Positions 54,153 to 63,169 of a DNA stretch of 64,000 nt are shown here, in pieces. The translations under genes and the position numbers were made by a program. The first letter of the stretch is position 1. Every line of letters starts with the position of its first letter. Below the pieces are notes generated by a model. The model was not told the origin of the DNA. It saw only the letters and a program-made list of their open reading frames with translations, and searched no databases. Source of the DNA: Psychrobacter sp. JB385 (GTDB taxonomy: Bacteria; Pseudomonadota; Gammaproteobacteria; Pseudomonadales; Moraxellaceae); assembly GCF_900163785.1 (NCBI RefSeq), contig NZ_FUKN01000005.1, positions 1 through 64,000 on the forward strand. The letters are read 5' to 3'.

Positions 54153-54704
54153 TCACACACTTTCATTCACATTATCGACGATAATATCGGCATGAGGATT
54201 GGCCAAAATATCGGTATTAACCTCATCACACTCAACGCGATAGATCGTATTGGCACCGCGATAGATATAAGATAAATACTCACTGTCTAACAATGGGTCG
54301 ATGTTGGCGTACGCAGATTTGACATGAGCCAGTACCAGTACTCTATCAGGACGCCCAAGCACGGCATCGACATTGTTTGGGTCAATAGAAAAGAATTTTG
54401 AGACATCACGGTTTTCAATCACTTCTAATGGCTCAGGATTGTCCCAAACACGCTTGGCACTGGCAGGCTCTTTCATTTGCATCACCCAAGCCCCATCTTG
54501 TTGGCTGACTTTTATTTGGGCAGGCTCATCATTACTTACTGTATAACAGCCTTCAAAAATAGACAAATCGACTGCCTCAGCCACCTGTGTCTCGGTTTGT
54601 TTACTATTATCATTACAAGCTGTCAAAAATAACGCGCTGCTCACCGCCAAGCTAACGATAAGGTGCGTCAATCTGTTTGAAACAACGTTTGTGCCTAAGG
54701 ACAT
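54153..54704 (-). CDS. Putative lipoprotein of unknown function
   Basis: 183 residues from the ATG at 54704 (AGGAT upstream); an ATG six codons earlier is possible. A lipoprotein signal ends at LFLTAC with Cys30. The mature part has a Cys pair (EGCYTV and RVECDE) that may form a disulfide. No catalytic motif is seen. Probably outer-membrane-associated in the periplasm. Confidence 0.68.
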   Translation of the reverse strand: MSLGTNVVSNRLTHLIVSLAVSSALFLTACNDNSKQTETQVAEAVDLSIFEGCYTVSNDEPAQIKVSQQDGAWVMQMKEPASAKRVWDNPEPLEVIENRDVSKFFSIDPNNVDAVLGRPDRVLVLAHVKSAYANIDPLLDSEYLSYIYRGANTIYRVECDEVNTDILANPHADIIVDNVNESV

Positions 54705-54931
54705 AATCGGATTATCCTGCATTCATGCGTTAAGAGCGTGTGTTGAGAGCATTACTATTGAAGCGCATTGCTATTAAACAGTACAGTAACTAAAGCATTG
54801 TGGCACAAACAAACATACTGCCATTTATGGTGACTGTTTTTGTCCAAAACTTCCATTTTCATAGGAAGATTTTAGTAGCTGGCGCTATTTTAACAGAAAA
54901 CCAGCAGGTTACTATTATCCTTTGACTTCCT

Positions 54932-54952
54932 CCCCGCCCTCGAAGGACGGGG
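54932..54952 (-). repeat. Right-end hairpin of the TnpB element, likely guide-RNA scaffold region
   Basis: Minus-strand CCCCGTCC-TTCGA-GGGCGGGG: an 8-bp stem with one G-T pair and a 5-base loop, 8 bases past the tnpB stop. In this family the 3' end of the tnpB message forms the omega-RNA, whose guide is taken from the flank beyond the right end. Confidence 0.75.
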
Positions 54953-54959
54953 ATTCCTA

Positions 54960-56036
54960 CTAAAGACGGTCAAGCCCGACCGCGAGTATGTTTTTAGCTC
55001 CATTAACGTCGCGTTGATGGACAGTTTGACAAGAACTGCAAAACCATACTCTGACACCAAGATCTGCTCTACCTTTCGGACTGTCTTGGCGTGAGCCGCA
55101 ACACGAGCAGGTTTGGGTTGTGTACGCTTCATTTACTTCAATATAGTGACAACCTGCATTCTTGCATTTGTAATCCAGTTGCCGCTTAATTTCAAACCAA
55201 CCAGCGTCATAGACGGATTTGGCTAGATTTGTTGACGTGAATGATTTTGATTTTATCTTTCCAACAACGATTAAATTATTGGCTTTGACTAATGTATTGG
55301 TAAATTTATGAATTAGGTCTTGGCGGGTGTTTTTAATCTTGGCGTGAATGGCTCTGACTCGCTTTTTATGCTTAGCGCGTTGGGCGATTGCTAGCTTTTC
55401 AGCGTACTTATGAGTCAGCTTAGTGGTCAAAACATCACCATCACTGGTGACTGCTGACTCTTTACAGCCCAAATCAATACCAACTTGACCAGTACCACAA
55501 ACGGTTTTTGGAAACTCTTTAACGGTGATACAGGCGTACCAGTTACCACGAGAATCTTGCACTAGCTCACACGTATTGATGCTGTAGAGCGCTAGATTAT
55601 AGCTGTCCCACAAATCAATGATCAGCTTTTGACCTTTGGCTAAGCTGAGTTGCAGGGTGGTTTTCAAGCTTTTCTTACCTGATTGACGGGTTGCCAAGTG
55701 TTTGATAGCCGTCTTTTTAAAAGGAATCCACCCTAAGTTTCTACGTTTGGCTTTTGGGTTGTTGGTACGCCAATTGAGTTTGTCTTTTTTAAACTGTTTA
55801 CGAGACTTAGCGTGGGTTTCAGTGATGGCTTGTAAGGTTTGGCTGTGCAGGTTCAGGTATTCACCTGCGCCTTTGATGTAAGCAGCTAGATCGTAGGCTG
55901 AGAAGAAGTGACCTGTACGCTGCAAGTGTTTAAAACTCAACTCATTGACGTAATTCCAGACAAAATTAACCGCACCAGCCAATATATTTAGCTGACCTGC
56001 GTGTTTGTCTTTGATGCGTAGTTTGAGTGTTTTCAT
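54960..56036 (-). CDS. tnpB: TnpB (IS605 OrfB) RNA-guided nuclease, RuvC-II glutamate missing
   Basis: 358 residues. The N-terminal helix-turn-helix/REC-like part spans 1-180. RuvC-I Asp188 is in VGIDLGCKE, RuvC-III Asp343 in RDVNGAKNIL. A zinc ribbon uses Cys310/Cys313 and Cys333/Cys336. Canonical TnpB has Glu in an IEDL-like motif; here the matching segment reads LIVVGKIKS with Gly259, so that Glu is absent. Glu303 in NEAYTTQTC is a possible relocated carboxylate. Family role: cuts DNA at the donor site to promote element retention. Confidence 0.85.
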   Translation of the reverse strand: MKTLKLRIKDKHAGQLNILAGAVNFVWNYVNELSFKHLQRTGHFFSAYDLAAYIKGAGEYLNLHSQTLQAITETHAKSRKQFKKDKLNWRTNNPKAKRRNLGWIPFKKTAIKHLATRQSGKKSLKTTLQLSLAKGQKLIIDLWDSYNLALYSINTCELVQDSRGNWYACITVKEFPKTVCGTGQVGIDLGCKESAVTSDGDVLTTKLTHKYAEKLAIAQRAKHKKRVRAIHAKIKNTRQDLIHKFTNTLVKANNLIVVGKIKSKSFTSTNLAKSVYDAGWFEIKRQLDYKCKNAGCHYIEVNEAYTTQTCSCCGSRQDSPKGRADLGVRVWFCSSCQTVHQRDVNGAKNILAVGLDRL

Positions 56037-56334
56037 GAGCTAAGTATGGTTGTGTGTTATATTAAAATCAACAGCCATTAACAGCTATGCGACAGCTGCT
56101 GACGCCTGATATCCACGCCCATCGACGTGACGTGGTTTTACGGCGCTAGGTGATAAATTGCCATACAATAGGGTATCTATGAGTTCGCGATTTTGTACAT
56201 GACGACTGCCCATATCAGCGATAGATTTGTTATACTCAAACCCAGCATCTAGATGGGTCGTTATGGTCATCCTCACCGTAGCACCGCTTTTCTTTCTCTC
56301 CCTTATTCAGCACTTATCAGGTCAATATATTTTT

Positions 56335-57978
56335 ATGTCAGACAATCGCAACACACCTTCATTGAACCCACATAGCGCGATGAACCCATTGGCTGCCAAA
56401 GCGAATACCACTGTGGCCTATACCGATGGCGCCTGTAAAGGCAACCCTGGTGCTGGCGGCTGGGGTGCCCATCTTATTTTTAGTGATGGACGTACGCAGG
56501 ATCTATACGGTGGTGATAAAGAGACCACCAATAATCGTATGGAATTGATGGGTGCCATACAAGCACTGATGCACAGTCCTCTTGAGCACAGACTTGAGAT
56601 TTGGACCGACTCAAGTTATGTCCAAAAAGGGATTACAGAATGGATTGAGGGCTGGAAAAAAAGAGGCTGGAAAACAGCCGGCAAAAAGCCTGTGGCCAAT
56701 CAGGACCTGTGGCAACAATTGGATGCGTTGACTCAAAAACGTGATGTTGATTGGCACTGGGTGAAAGGTCATGCTGGACATGCTGGCAACGAAAAAGCGG
56801 ATGAGTTAGCCAACCTAGGCGTTACCTCCAGTAGCGACCATTCATCAGCCCTGCACACACAAGATTTATCTAAAAAAAAAGTGCCTTTAACGACTGACGA
56901 GACATCAACGGCTTCTGGGCACGATTGGCTAAGTTTTGACCCGCTAGGTCTTGATATGAGCGACGATGAGCTTGATGACGAACTTGATAATGAGTCACTA
57001 GAAAGTCATAACAATGACAATAACATGATGGCTAAAGACGCTATAATAGACACAAATCGTTATGAGGCACACACTCATACACCGTCTCATACGACCAAAC
57101 CAATGAGTACTATAGATATGCCAGAAGCCCATGTACCAATGAATGTAACAACATCTGTACCAATGACCGATACAATGAATGAAGACAAGCTGCCAGAGAT
57201 AGCGGATGATGGTGTCAAATTCGATGGTGATACCAGTCGTGCCAATCCACACTTTAAGCCACTACTGCCTGAGCCAAAGCACCGTCATGAATTTGATCGT
57301 CAATTGATTATGGATACCGAGACCACAGGACTTGATGCGCTAAAAGGCGATCGTGTCATCGAAGTCGGTATCGTTGAGATGGTTGGTCGTAAATTTACTG
57401 GCGAAAAACTGCATGTCTATATCAATCCACAGCGCGGCATGGATGAAGAAGTCATTCGCATTCATGGTATCTCTGAAGCATTTTTGGCGGATAAGCCAAC
57501 CTTTGATCAAGTAGCAAAATCGCTATATGACTTTATGGATGGGGCAGAAATCATCGCTCATAATGCCTCGTTTGATATGAACTTCTTAAATATGGAGTTT
57601 GCCAAAGTTGGTCTCAATGACTTTGCCGAGCGGGTGCGAGTGACTGACTCTTTGGCCATGGCAAAACAGCAGTATCCGGGGCAAAAAAACACCCTGGATG
57701 CTTTGGTAAGGCGCTTAGATGTTGGTAAGCAAGATCGTACTTTTCACGGTGCTTTACTTGACTCAGAGATTTTGGCTGAAGTATATTTAGCGATGACAGG
57801 TGGGCAGGTCACGCTCGCCATTGAAGAAGATACACAAACTGAGGGCGGACAAACTGCCCATGCCAACTTTGCCGATCTAGCCGCTTTATTACTGGCGTCA
57901 AGTACAGACGAAGACGCAAACCAACAATGGTACACCTCGCTTTCAGAGGACTACCCTGAGCTTAAAGCCAATATGTAG
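56335..57978 (+). CDS. RNase HI - DNA polymerase III epsilon (DnaQ) fusion protein
   Basis: 547 residues from the ATG at 56335; a TTG frame upstream is rejected. Residues 25-163 are a complete RNase HI: Asp31, Glu70, Asp92, His146, Asp156. Residues 164-320 are an acidic, Asp/Ser/Thr/His-rich, probably flexible linker. Residues 321-490 are the DnaQ 3'-5' exonuclease: Asp327/Glu329 in DTET, Asp414, His471 and Asp476. One polypeptide would combine RNA:DNA hybrid removal and replicative proofreading. rnhA and dnaQ are adjacent separate genes in many relatives. Confidence 0.92.
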   Translation: MSDNRNTPSLNPHSAMNPLAAKANTTVAYTDGACKGNPGAGGWGAHLIFSDGRTQDLYGGDKETTNNRMELMGAIQALMHSPLEHRLEIWTDSSYVQKGITEWIEGWKKRGWKTAGKKPVANQDLWQQLDALTQKRDVDWHWVKGHAGHAGNEKADELANLGVTSSSDHSSALHTQDLSKKKVPLTTDETSTASGHDWLSFDPLGLDMSDDELDDELDNESLESHNNDNNMMAKDAIIDTNRYEAHTHTPSHTTKPMSTIDMPEAHVPMNVTTSVPMTDTMNEDKLPEIADDGVKFDGDTSRANPHFKPLLPEPKHRHEFDRQLIMDTETTGLDALKGDRVIEVGIVEMVGRKFTGEKLHVYINPQRGMDEEVIRIHGISEAFLADKPTFDQVAKSLYDFMDGAEIIAHNASFDMNFLNMEFAKVGLNDFAERVRVTDSLAMAKQQYPGQKNTLDALVRRLDVGKQDRTFHGALLDSEILAEVYLAMTGGQVTLAIEEDTQTEGGQTAHANFADLAALLLASSTDEDANQQWYTSLSEDYPELKANM

Positions 57979-58122
57979 TTATTAATCGTCATCGTTTTTG
58001 ACATTGCCAATGCTACAGTACAGTATTCATGATTACAGTCAGCGTTAAAACAGCACCCATACCTACTTTTAGCATTATCTAACCCATCGCCATTCTCATC
58101 AGTACATTATGGAAAAATAACT

Positions 58123-59805
58123 ATGGACCAGTCTGCGCAAATGAAGTTAACCGCTCCCACGCTTAGTATTACTGATTTCAATTTACCCTCACTACATTTG
58201 CTGCATGATGAGATTGTCGTAACGCTAAAAGATGCCGAAATTCATCTGGGCGAGTTCAATGACGATGACAGTCAGGCACCTTTACTACTAGATTCTATTG
58301 TTGTCCTAAAGCAACTATCCTATATTTTTAAACTGATCTCTTTGGTCGGTGCCGAAGTCTTAAATACCGCAATTGTCAATGGATTACAGCGCCTTTATGA
58401 CAATGGTGACAATAACGACATTCATTTGATTATGGATCTATCAGAAGCCATTATGACCCTAGAGCGTTATGTCGAATTTGTGCTATTGACGGAGTCGGTA
58501 GAGCCTATTTTATTATTGCCAGTGATCAACAAACTGAACGCTCATAGTCACCAAAACCTTATTTCAGCGGACTATTTTTCTGCTTTTGGTAGCAGTAGTG
58601 TCATCATTGCCAACCCTGAAAGCAATTTTCAGCCACTCAAAGAGCTGGATGTGAACAACGAACTACTGACCTCCGCTTATCGTAGCGGGCTTAGTGTGGT
58701 TTTGCTCAATCAAAATGGCAATGTCAGCCCAGATGAGCAACAAAAAATCGATGCCATGAGTGCGGCCTGTGCACTGATCGCCTCAAAGACCGATAGTTTA
58801 TTTTGGCAAGCAGCCAATGCCGCTGTCACGGATATCGCCACTCTATTGCCGCTAACCTTGAGTCAAAAACATATCTTTATTTATTTGGAACAACAATTCC
58901 AAAGCTATCTGCCAGTGATGGATAGACGTTTTGCTGATTTGGTCAGCTTTGCATGTCAGCGTGACACGACTGAGGCGCAGCAACTGCGTGAACTGTACGC
59001 TGACAACCAGTTGGAAGGGCCTCAGATTGAACAGATGAAGCGCTTCTTATTTGGGCCAAATCGTGCGCTGACCGATACTTTGAATACCATTATTCAGACC
59101 CAAATCAACACAATCAAAGAAGATGTAGACAGCTACGCACGCGGTGACTCCATCAATCCTGCTGACATGCAGACAGCGCAGATCATTGACGAGCTCACTA
59201 CCTTGAGCTCAGCACTACGTTTGCTTGGCCTCACAAATGCTGCCAGCAGTCTGAGTACCGCAGCACAAGCGGTCAAGCATTGGCGAGCGCCTGCACCTGA
59301 AGACTTTGATCATTTATTATTGGCATTGATGCATGCAGAAAACGCCACCATCGCAATGGCAGAGACACACACGCCAGGGGCTATTTATTTACCATTGAAC
59401 AACCCTCATATCTCACTGCACCAGCTCAATACTGCCAATGATACCTTGATTCAAGAAAGTCGCACTGCGATTGCCAGTGCCGAACAAGCCATCACTGATT
59501 ATTTGGACGAGCCAGAGCGAGATTTACTGAATATTCAAAACGTACCCGAAATGATGCGCCAAGTATCAGGAGCTGTACGCTTTTTGCAACTGCCGACTCC
59601 TGCCAGCATGCTCAGTCAATTGGCTAATTATATTGAGCAACGCATCGAAAGTGGACAACGCATAGACGATGATACCCTGTCCTATATTGCTGATATTATT
59701 ATGGCCGTTGATTATCATTTAGAAGGGTTTGAACACAATCGTCCTGTCAGTAAACAGGCGCTCAATGTGGGTCAACAAAGCTTAAGTGCGTTACTGGCGG
59801 CTTAA
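58123..59805 (+). CDS. Free-standing ChpA N-terminal-like (Hpt-region) protein
   Basis: 560 residues, all helical, without signal or membrane segment. The sequence resembles the first ~550 residues of the type IV pilus chemosensor ChpA: LLLPVINKLNAHSHQNLISA, FLFGPNRALTDTLN and IQNVPEMMRQVSGAVRFLQL are near the matching points, compared from memory. No CheA kinase core, receiver or other pil-chp gene follows; the next gene is nudC. So it is either a split ChpA or an independent scaffold. Gene starts 144 bases after the fusion gene's stop. Confidence 0.6.
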   Translation: MDQSAQMKLTAPTLSITDFNLPSLHLLHDEIVVTLKDAEIHLGEFNDDDSQAPLLLDSIVVLKQLSYIFKLISLVGAEVLNTAIVNGLQRLYDNGDNNDIHLIMDLSEAIMTLERYVEFVLLTESVEPILLLPVINKLNAHSHQNLISADYFSAFGSSSVIIANPESNFQPLKELDVNNELLTSAYRSGLSVVLLNQNGNVSPDEQQKIDAMSAACALIASKTDSLFWQAANAAVTDIATLLPLTLSQKHIFIYLEQQFQSYLPVMDRRFADLVSFACQRDTTEAQQLRELYADNQLEGPQIEQMKRFLFGPNRALTDTLNTIIQTQINTIKEDVDSYARGDSINPADMQTAQIIDELTTLSSALRLLGLTNAASSLSTAAQAVKHWRAPAPEDFDHLLLALMHAENATIAMAETHTPGAIYLPLNNPHISLHQLNTANDTLIQESRTAIASAEQAITDYLDEPERDLLNIQNVPEMMRQVSGAVRFLQLPTPASMLSQLANYIEQRIESGQRIDDDTLSYIADIIMAVDYHLEGFEHNRPVSKQALNVGQQSLSALLAA

Positions 59806-59946
59806 TGACGATACGGTTTGATCGTGATGACCATCGTTATGTGCATGATGTTTCATTACGATAGAATTCTCTACATTTTTATTACTTCAAACAGGTTTGT
59901 ATGTCATGTACTACAAACTTGTTTTTAATGCTTTGGAATGTCGTAT

Positions 59947-60906
59947 ATGACCCATGCTTTTGTATTTCGTGATGACACGCTTTTATGTCGTCAAACATCT
60001 GATGGCTGGTGGCCATTGCAGGTTCAATTACCGCAGTCTACTCCACAATCAGAAGATGGCGAGCGTTCACCAACCTATCAAGTGGGTCGAGTCGCGCTAC
60101 TTGAGAGCCTAGCACCCAGTCATTGGTTGTCTGATAGTTTGCCAAAGAGCTCCGTTGAGTCTGGACATCAAGCGATTGAGACTGATAGTGTTGACACTTT
60201 CACAGCACAAAGCACCAATGCCGTTACTGATACCTACGCTCTAGCGCACAATATGGTATTGCCAGCGATTACCGACCATAGCGGATACGATTTTTTGCCT
60301 TATCGACAGCTGATTACCCAGCTGCCTATCGCATTATCTACGCAAATCAGTCAAGCCATACAGCTACTGCGTTGGCAACAAGATACGCAGTTTTGTAGTC
60401 GCTGTGCCACACCTGCTGTTCATACCAAAACAGATGAACGCGCAATGGTTTGTCCTGTGTGCCAGTTGCGCCAGTATCCTCGTGTCCAGCCATGTGTCAT
60501 CACCGCGATCACTCGTCCCAACCCAACAACAGGTGAGATGCAAATTTTACTGGCTCAGCATCGACGCCATGGTGTACAAAAGCAACCGGCGATGTATGGT
60601 TTGATTGCCGGCTTCGTCGAAGTGGGTGAAAGTCTAGAGCATGCTGTGGTACGCGAAGTTGCAGAAGAGGTCAACATCAGTGTGACCGACATACGCTACG
60701 TAAGCAGTCAGCCTTGGCCATTTCCTTCTAACTTGATGCTGGGTTTTAGAGCCACTTATGCAGAGGGCGACATTGTTATTCAAGAAGAAGAGCTGACCCA
60801 CGCGGATTTTTTTGATATCTCAAACCTGCCCCAAATTCCTTTTAAGGGCAGTATTGCTTATGAATTGATTGCACTCGTCGCTCATGAGCAGGGCCTGAGC
60901 TTATAA
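59947..60906 (+). CDS. nudC: NAD+ diphosphatase NudC (NAD-cap decapping)
   Basis: 319 residues from the ATG at 59947, with GGA nine bases upstream; an ATG three codons earlier is possible. The zinc ribbon is CSRC and CPVC (around 155-180). The Nudix box spans GFVEVGESLEHAVVREVAEE near 215-240, followed by the NudC signature SQPWPFPSNLMLGF. It cleaves NAD(H) to NMN and AMP and removes NAD caps from RNA. Confidence 0.93.
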   Translation: MTHAFVFRDDTLLCRQTSDGWWPLQVQLPQSTPQSEDGERSPTYQVGRVALLESLAPSHWLSDSLPKSSVESGHQAIETDSVDTFTAQSTNAVTDTYALAHNMVLPAITDHSGYDFLPYRQLITQLPIALSTQISQAIQLLRWQQDTQFCSRCATPAVHTKTDERAMVCPVCQLRQYPRVQPCVITAITRPNPTTGEMQILLAQHRRHGVQKQPAMYGLIAGFVEVGESLEHAVVREVAEEVNISVTDIRYVSSQPWPFPSNLMLGFRATYAEGDIVIQEEELTHADFFDISNLPQIPFKGSIAYELIALVAHEQGLSL

Positions 60907-60928
60907 GGGTTTGGTTTGTCTATCTTAC

Positions 60929-61864
60929 TTAGACAGTCGCTTTACGGTTTGCCAAACGTGCCTGCTGCCATTTGAACAATCTGGGTATTAATAGTCCAGC
61001 AATGACAATCATCATGCCAACCAATTGTAAAACAGTGACTTGTTGACCGTAAGCGAATGCGGTCAGCGCTGCAAAAACAGGCACAAAATTAAAGAACAAA
61101 GACGCATTGGCAGCACCCAATTGCTTCACGCCAGAAATCCATAACAGGTAACCACCAACCGTGCCAAAGACCCCAATAAATATCAAATCAACAAGCACGC
61201 CTCGACTGATTACTAGGCTTTCTTGTATTGGGTGTACCTCTGCACTAAACAGTACCATCAGCGAGATGACGCCTAGACCCGACAGCATACCCACCAAGGT
61301 ATAAGGAATCATTGGCATCCAGCGACTAATGCCTTGGGTCAGATAAGTATAAAGACTCCAGCACAACATGCCCAAAAAGATCATTTGATCGCCGTGATTA
61401 AACTCAAAACCCAACAGTTTGGTAAATGCGCCATCGGTCAGTACCAGTAGCACGCCAGAGAGACAAACCACCAAACTAAACAGCGCGCCCTTGGTAGGAA
61501 ATTGACGCTGCGCCACAGAACCAATCAATGACGTGACCAGCGGGCTGAGTGCCATGATTAACGCACCATTATTGGCATTGGTCTGAGCCAAGCCTGTGAA
61601 CAGACCCAGATTCAAACCACCAACACCGATGATGGACACACCAATTGCCCATGCCCATTGTTTTGGCGTGAGAGTCGGCATTGGCATGTGCTTGTATTTT
61701 GCATAAAAATACAGACATATAGCGGCAATACTAAAGCGCCACATGACTAAGGTTAAGGCATTGACCTCGCCCAAAGCATGTTTGCCAACAGGAAAGCTTG
61801 CCCCCCAAAAAAACGTGCACAATAACAGACATAGTACGGCATTGGTATTCGCGGAACGGCTCAT
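60929..61864 (-). CDS. EamA/DMT family transporter
   Basis: 311 residues from the ATG at 61864; a longer frame over the divergent LysR gene is rejected. Ten hydrophobic helices form two EamA repeats: FFWGASFPVGKHALGEV and FNFVPVFAALTAFAYG. Members export amino acids or other metabolites. The divergent LysR gene 93 bases away probably controls it. Confidence 0.85.
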   Translation of the reverse strand: MSRSANTNAVLCLLLCTFFWGASFPVGKHALGEVNALTLVMWRFSIAAICLYFYAKYKHMPMPTLTPKQWAWAIGVSIIGVGGLNLGLFTGLAQTNANNGALIMALSPLVTSLIGSVAQRQFPTKGALFSLVVCLSGVLLVLTDGAFTKLLGFEFNHGDQMIFLGMLCWSLYTYLTQGISRWMPMIPYTLVGMLSGLGVISLMVLFSAEVHPIQESLVISRGVLVDLIFIGVFGTVGGYLLWISGVKQLGAANASLFFNFVPVFAALTAFAYGQQVTVLQLVGMMIVIAGLLIPRLFKWQQARLANRKATV

Positions 61865-61957
61865 ATTACATCCAAAAAACTTGCGAAAAGATAACCACCA
61901 GTGTATATATTTTAAATACGGTATAAACAAGCAATAACGAGAGCATAGATTCCGAAT

Positions 61958-62848
61958 ATGAAATTTAACTACTCCCTCGATGACATGCGCAGCTTTTGCG
62001 CGGTTGTCCGTTACGGCAGCTTTCGTCAAGCCTCTGTCATGCTAGATATGCCACTATCCACATTGAGCCGCCGTGTTGCCAAATTAGAATCCGATCTGGC
62101 ACTCAGACTGCTCAATCGTGATGCGCACCGCGTGCAGCTAACCCATGCAGGACAACAGTATTACAAAAGTAGCGCCCATCTGTTTGACGAGTTAGAAAAC
62201 GTCGCGGTTTGCTTATTACAAGATAAAAATCAAGCCAAAGGTACGATTAGAGTCAGTGCTCCTGTCAACTTTGGTAGCGATATTTTGGCACCCTATTTCA
62301 ATGCCTTTTTAAAGCGATATCCAGATATCCATTTGGATTTACGACTATCCAATCAAACCATTGATATAGAAGCACAGGCCATTGATATCGCTTTTCGCAT
62401 TGGTGAGCACAGTGCTGATCACTGGATTGGACGACAGCTGACCAATATTCGCTTTATGATTTGTGCCTCAAGTATTACCGATATCTCTGCTATTCATGTG
62501 CCCAATGATTTGGCGGGTTACCCTACCGTATTGTGCACGCCTATGTCGACTTGGCATCTGCAACATCGCACGACAGGTGAGGTGCACACGCATCAGCCAA
62601 CGCACAATGTTCGTTTAAAGGTCGATAACATCAGCTTGCTGACAAAGGCTATTGCGGATGGTATCGGGTTGGGTTTTATTCCCGATTATGATGCTGAGCC
62701 TTTGATTGCATCAGGACATTTGCAGCAAGTATTGCCTGATTGGCACAACCAACCTAGAGGCTGTCAGATGCTCTACCGCGACCGTGATAACATGCCTTAT
62801 CGTATGCATTTATTGATCAATTTTATGCTCAAGTGCTTTGATAAGTAG
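61958..62848 (+). CDS. LysR-family regulator divergent from an EamA transporter
   Basis: 296 residues. The helix-turn-helix is at 6-65 (MRSFCAVVRYGSFRQASVML region) and the substrate-binding fold at 90-290. It has the look of the CrgA/DsdC branch, for example LRLLNRDAHRVQLT and GRQLTNIRFMICAS. Divergent from the EamA gene. Confidence 0.87.
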   Translation: MKFNYSLDDMRSFCAVVRYGSFRQASVMLDMPLSTLSRRVAKLESDLALRLLNRDAHRVQLTHAGQQYYKSSAHLFDELENVAVCLLQDKNQAKGTIRVSAPVNFGSDILAPYFNAFLKRYPDIHLDLRLSNQTIDIEAQAIDIAFRIGEHSADHWIGRQLTNIRFMICASSITDISAIHVPNDLAGYPTVLCTPMSTWHLQHRTTGEVHTHQPTHNVRLKVDNISLLTKAIADGIGLGFIPDYDAEPLIASGHLQQVLPDWHNQPRGCQMLYRDRDNMPYRMHLLINFMLKCFDK

Positions 62849-63169
62849 TCGCTTCGCTAATGATTGTTTTCTTATGCTGATGATCTGTGCCACATTTAAA
62901 CCAAATACTGCATGCTGTCACCGCTATTTTTTAACGCTTACCTCATAGCCTTAGTATTTGACTATACTGTTTTGGGGCTGCAAATGTGTTAATCTTTCGC
63001 GGCAAAAGAGCAGTCACTCCTCGGTTTGTTGCCATAGAACATATAGCGTCTATACACAAACTTGTGATATGCCGATAAAATGCTCAATTAATAGCCTCTT
63101 ATAAATAGCCCTTTATAATAGTCACTTGTCTGTCTCTTTATTAATAGAGATAGAAGACGACCTTTGATA
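62849..63169. other. Intergenic spacer
   Basis: 321 bases between the LysR gene and the RnfB-like gene. It presumably holds the RnfB promoter; no RNA gene, repeat or clear terminator was seen. Confidence 0.4.

Larger units (their letters stand above)
54921..56130 (-). mobile_element. IS200/IS605-type element carrying only tnpB (left end uncertain)
   Basis: A tnpB gene is followed by a typical right-end hairpin (54932-54952) and the sequence GAAGTCAA. No tnpA is present, so the element needs a Y1 transposase in trans. The left end is somewhere in 56040-56130, judged only by the AT-rich stretch and the small hairpin-like TATGCGACAGCTGCTG region; no flanking repeat is expected for this family. 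Confidence 0.7.

Noticed and set aside
56085-56276. 63-residue ORF on the minus strand upstream of tnpB
   Set aside because: No ribosome site or recognised family; it spans the left end of the TnpB element and the rnhA-dnaQ upstream region.
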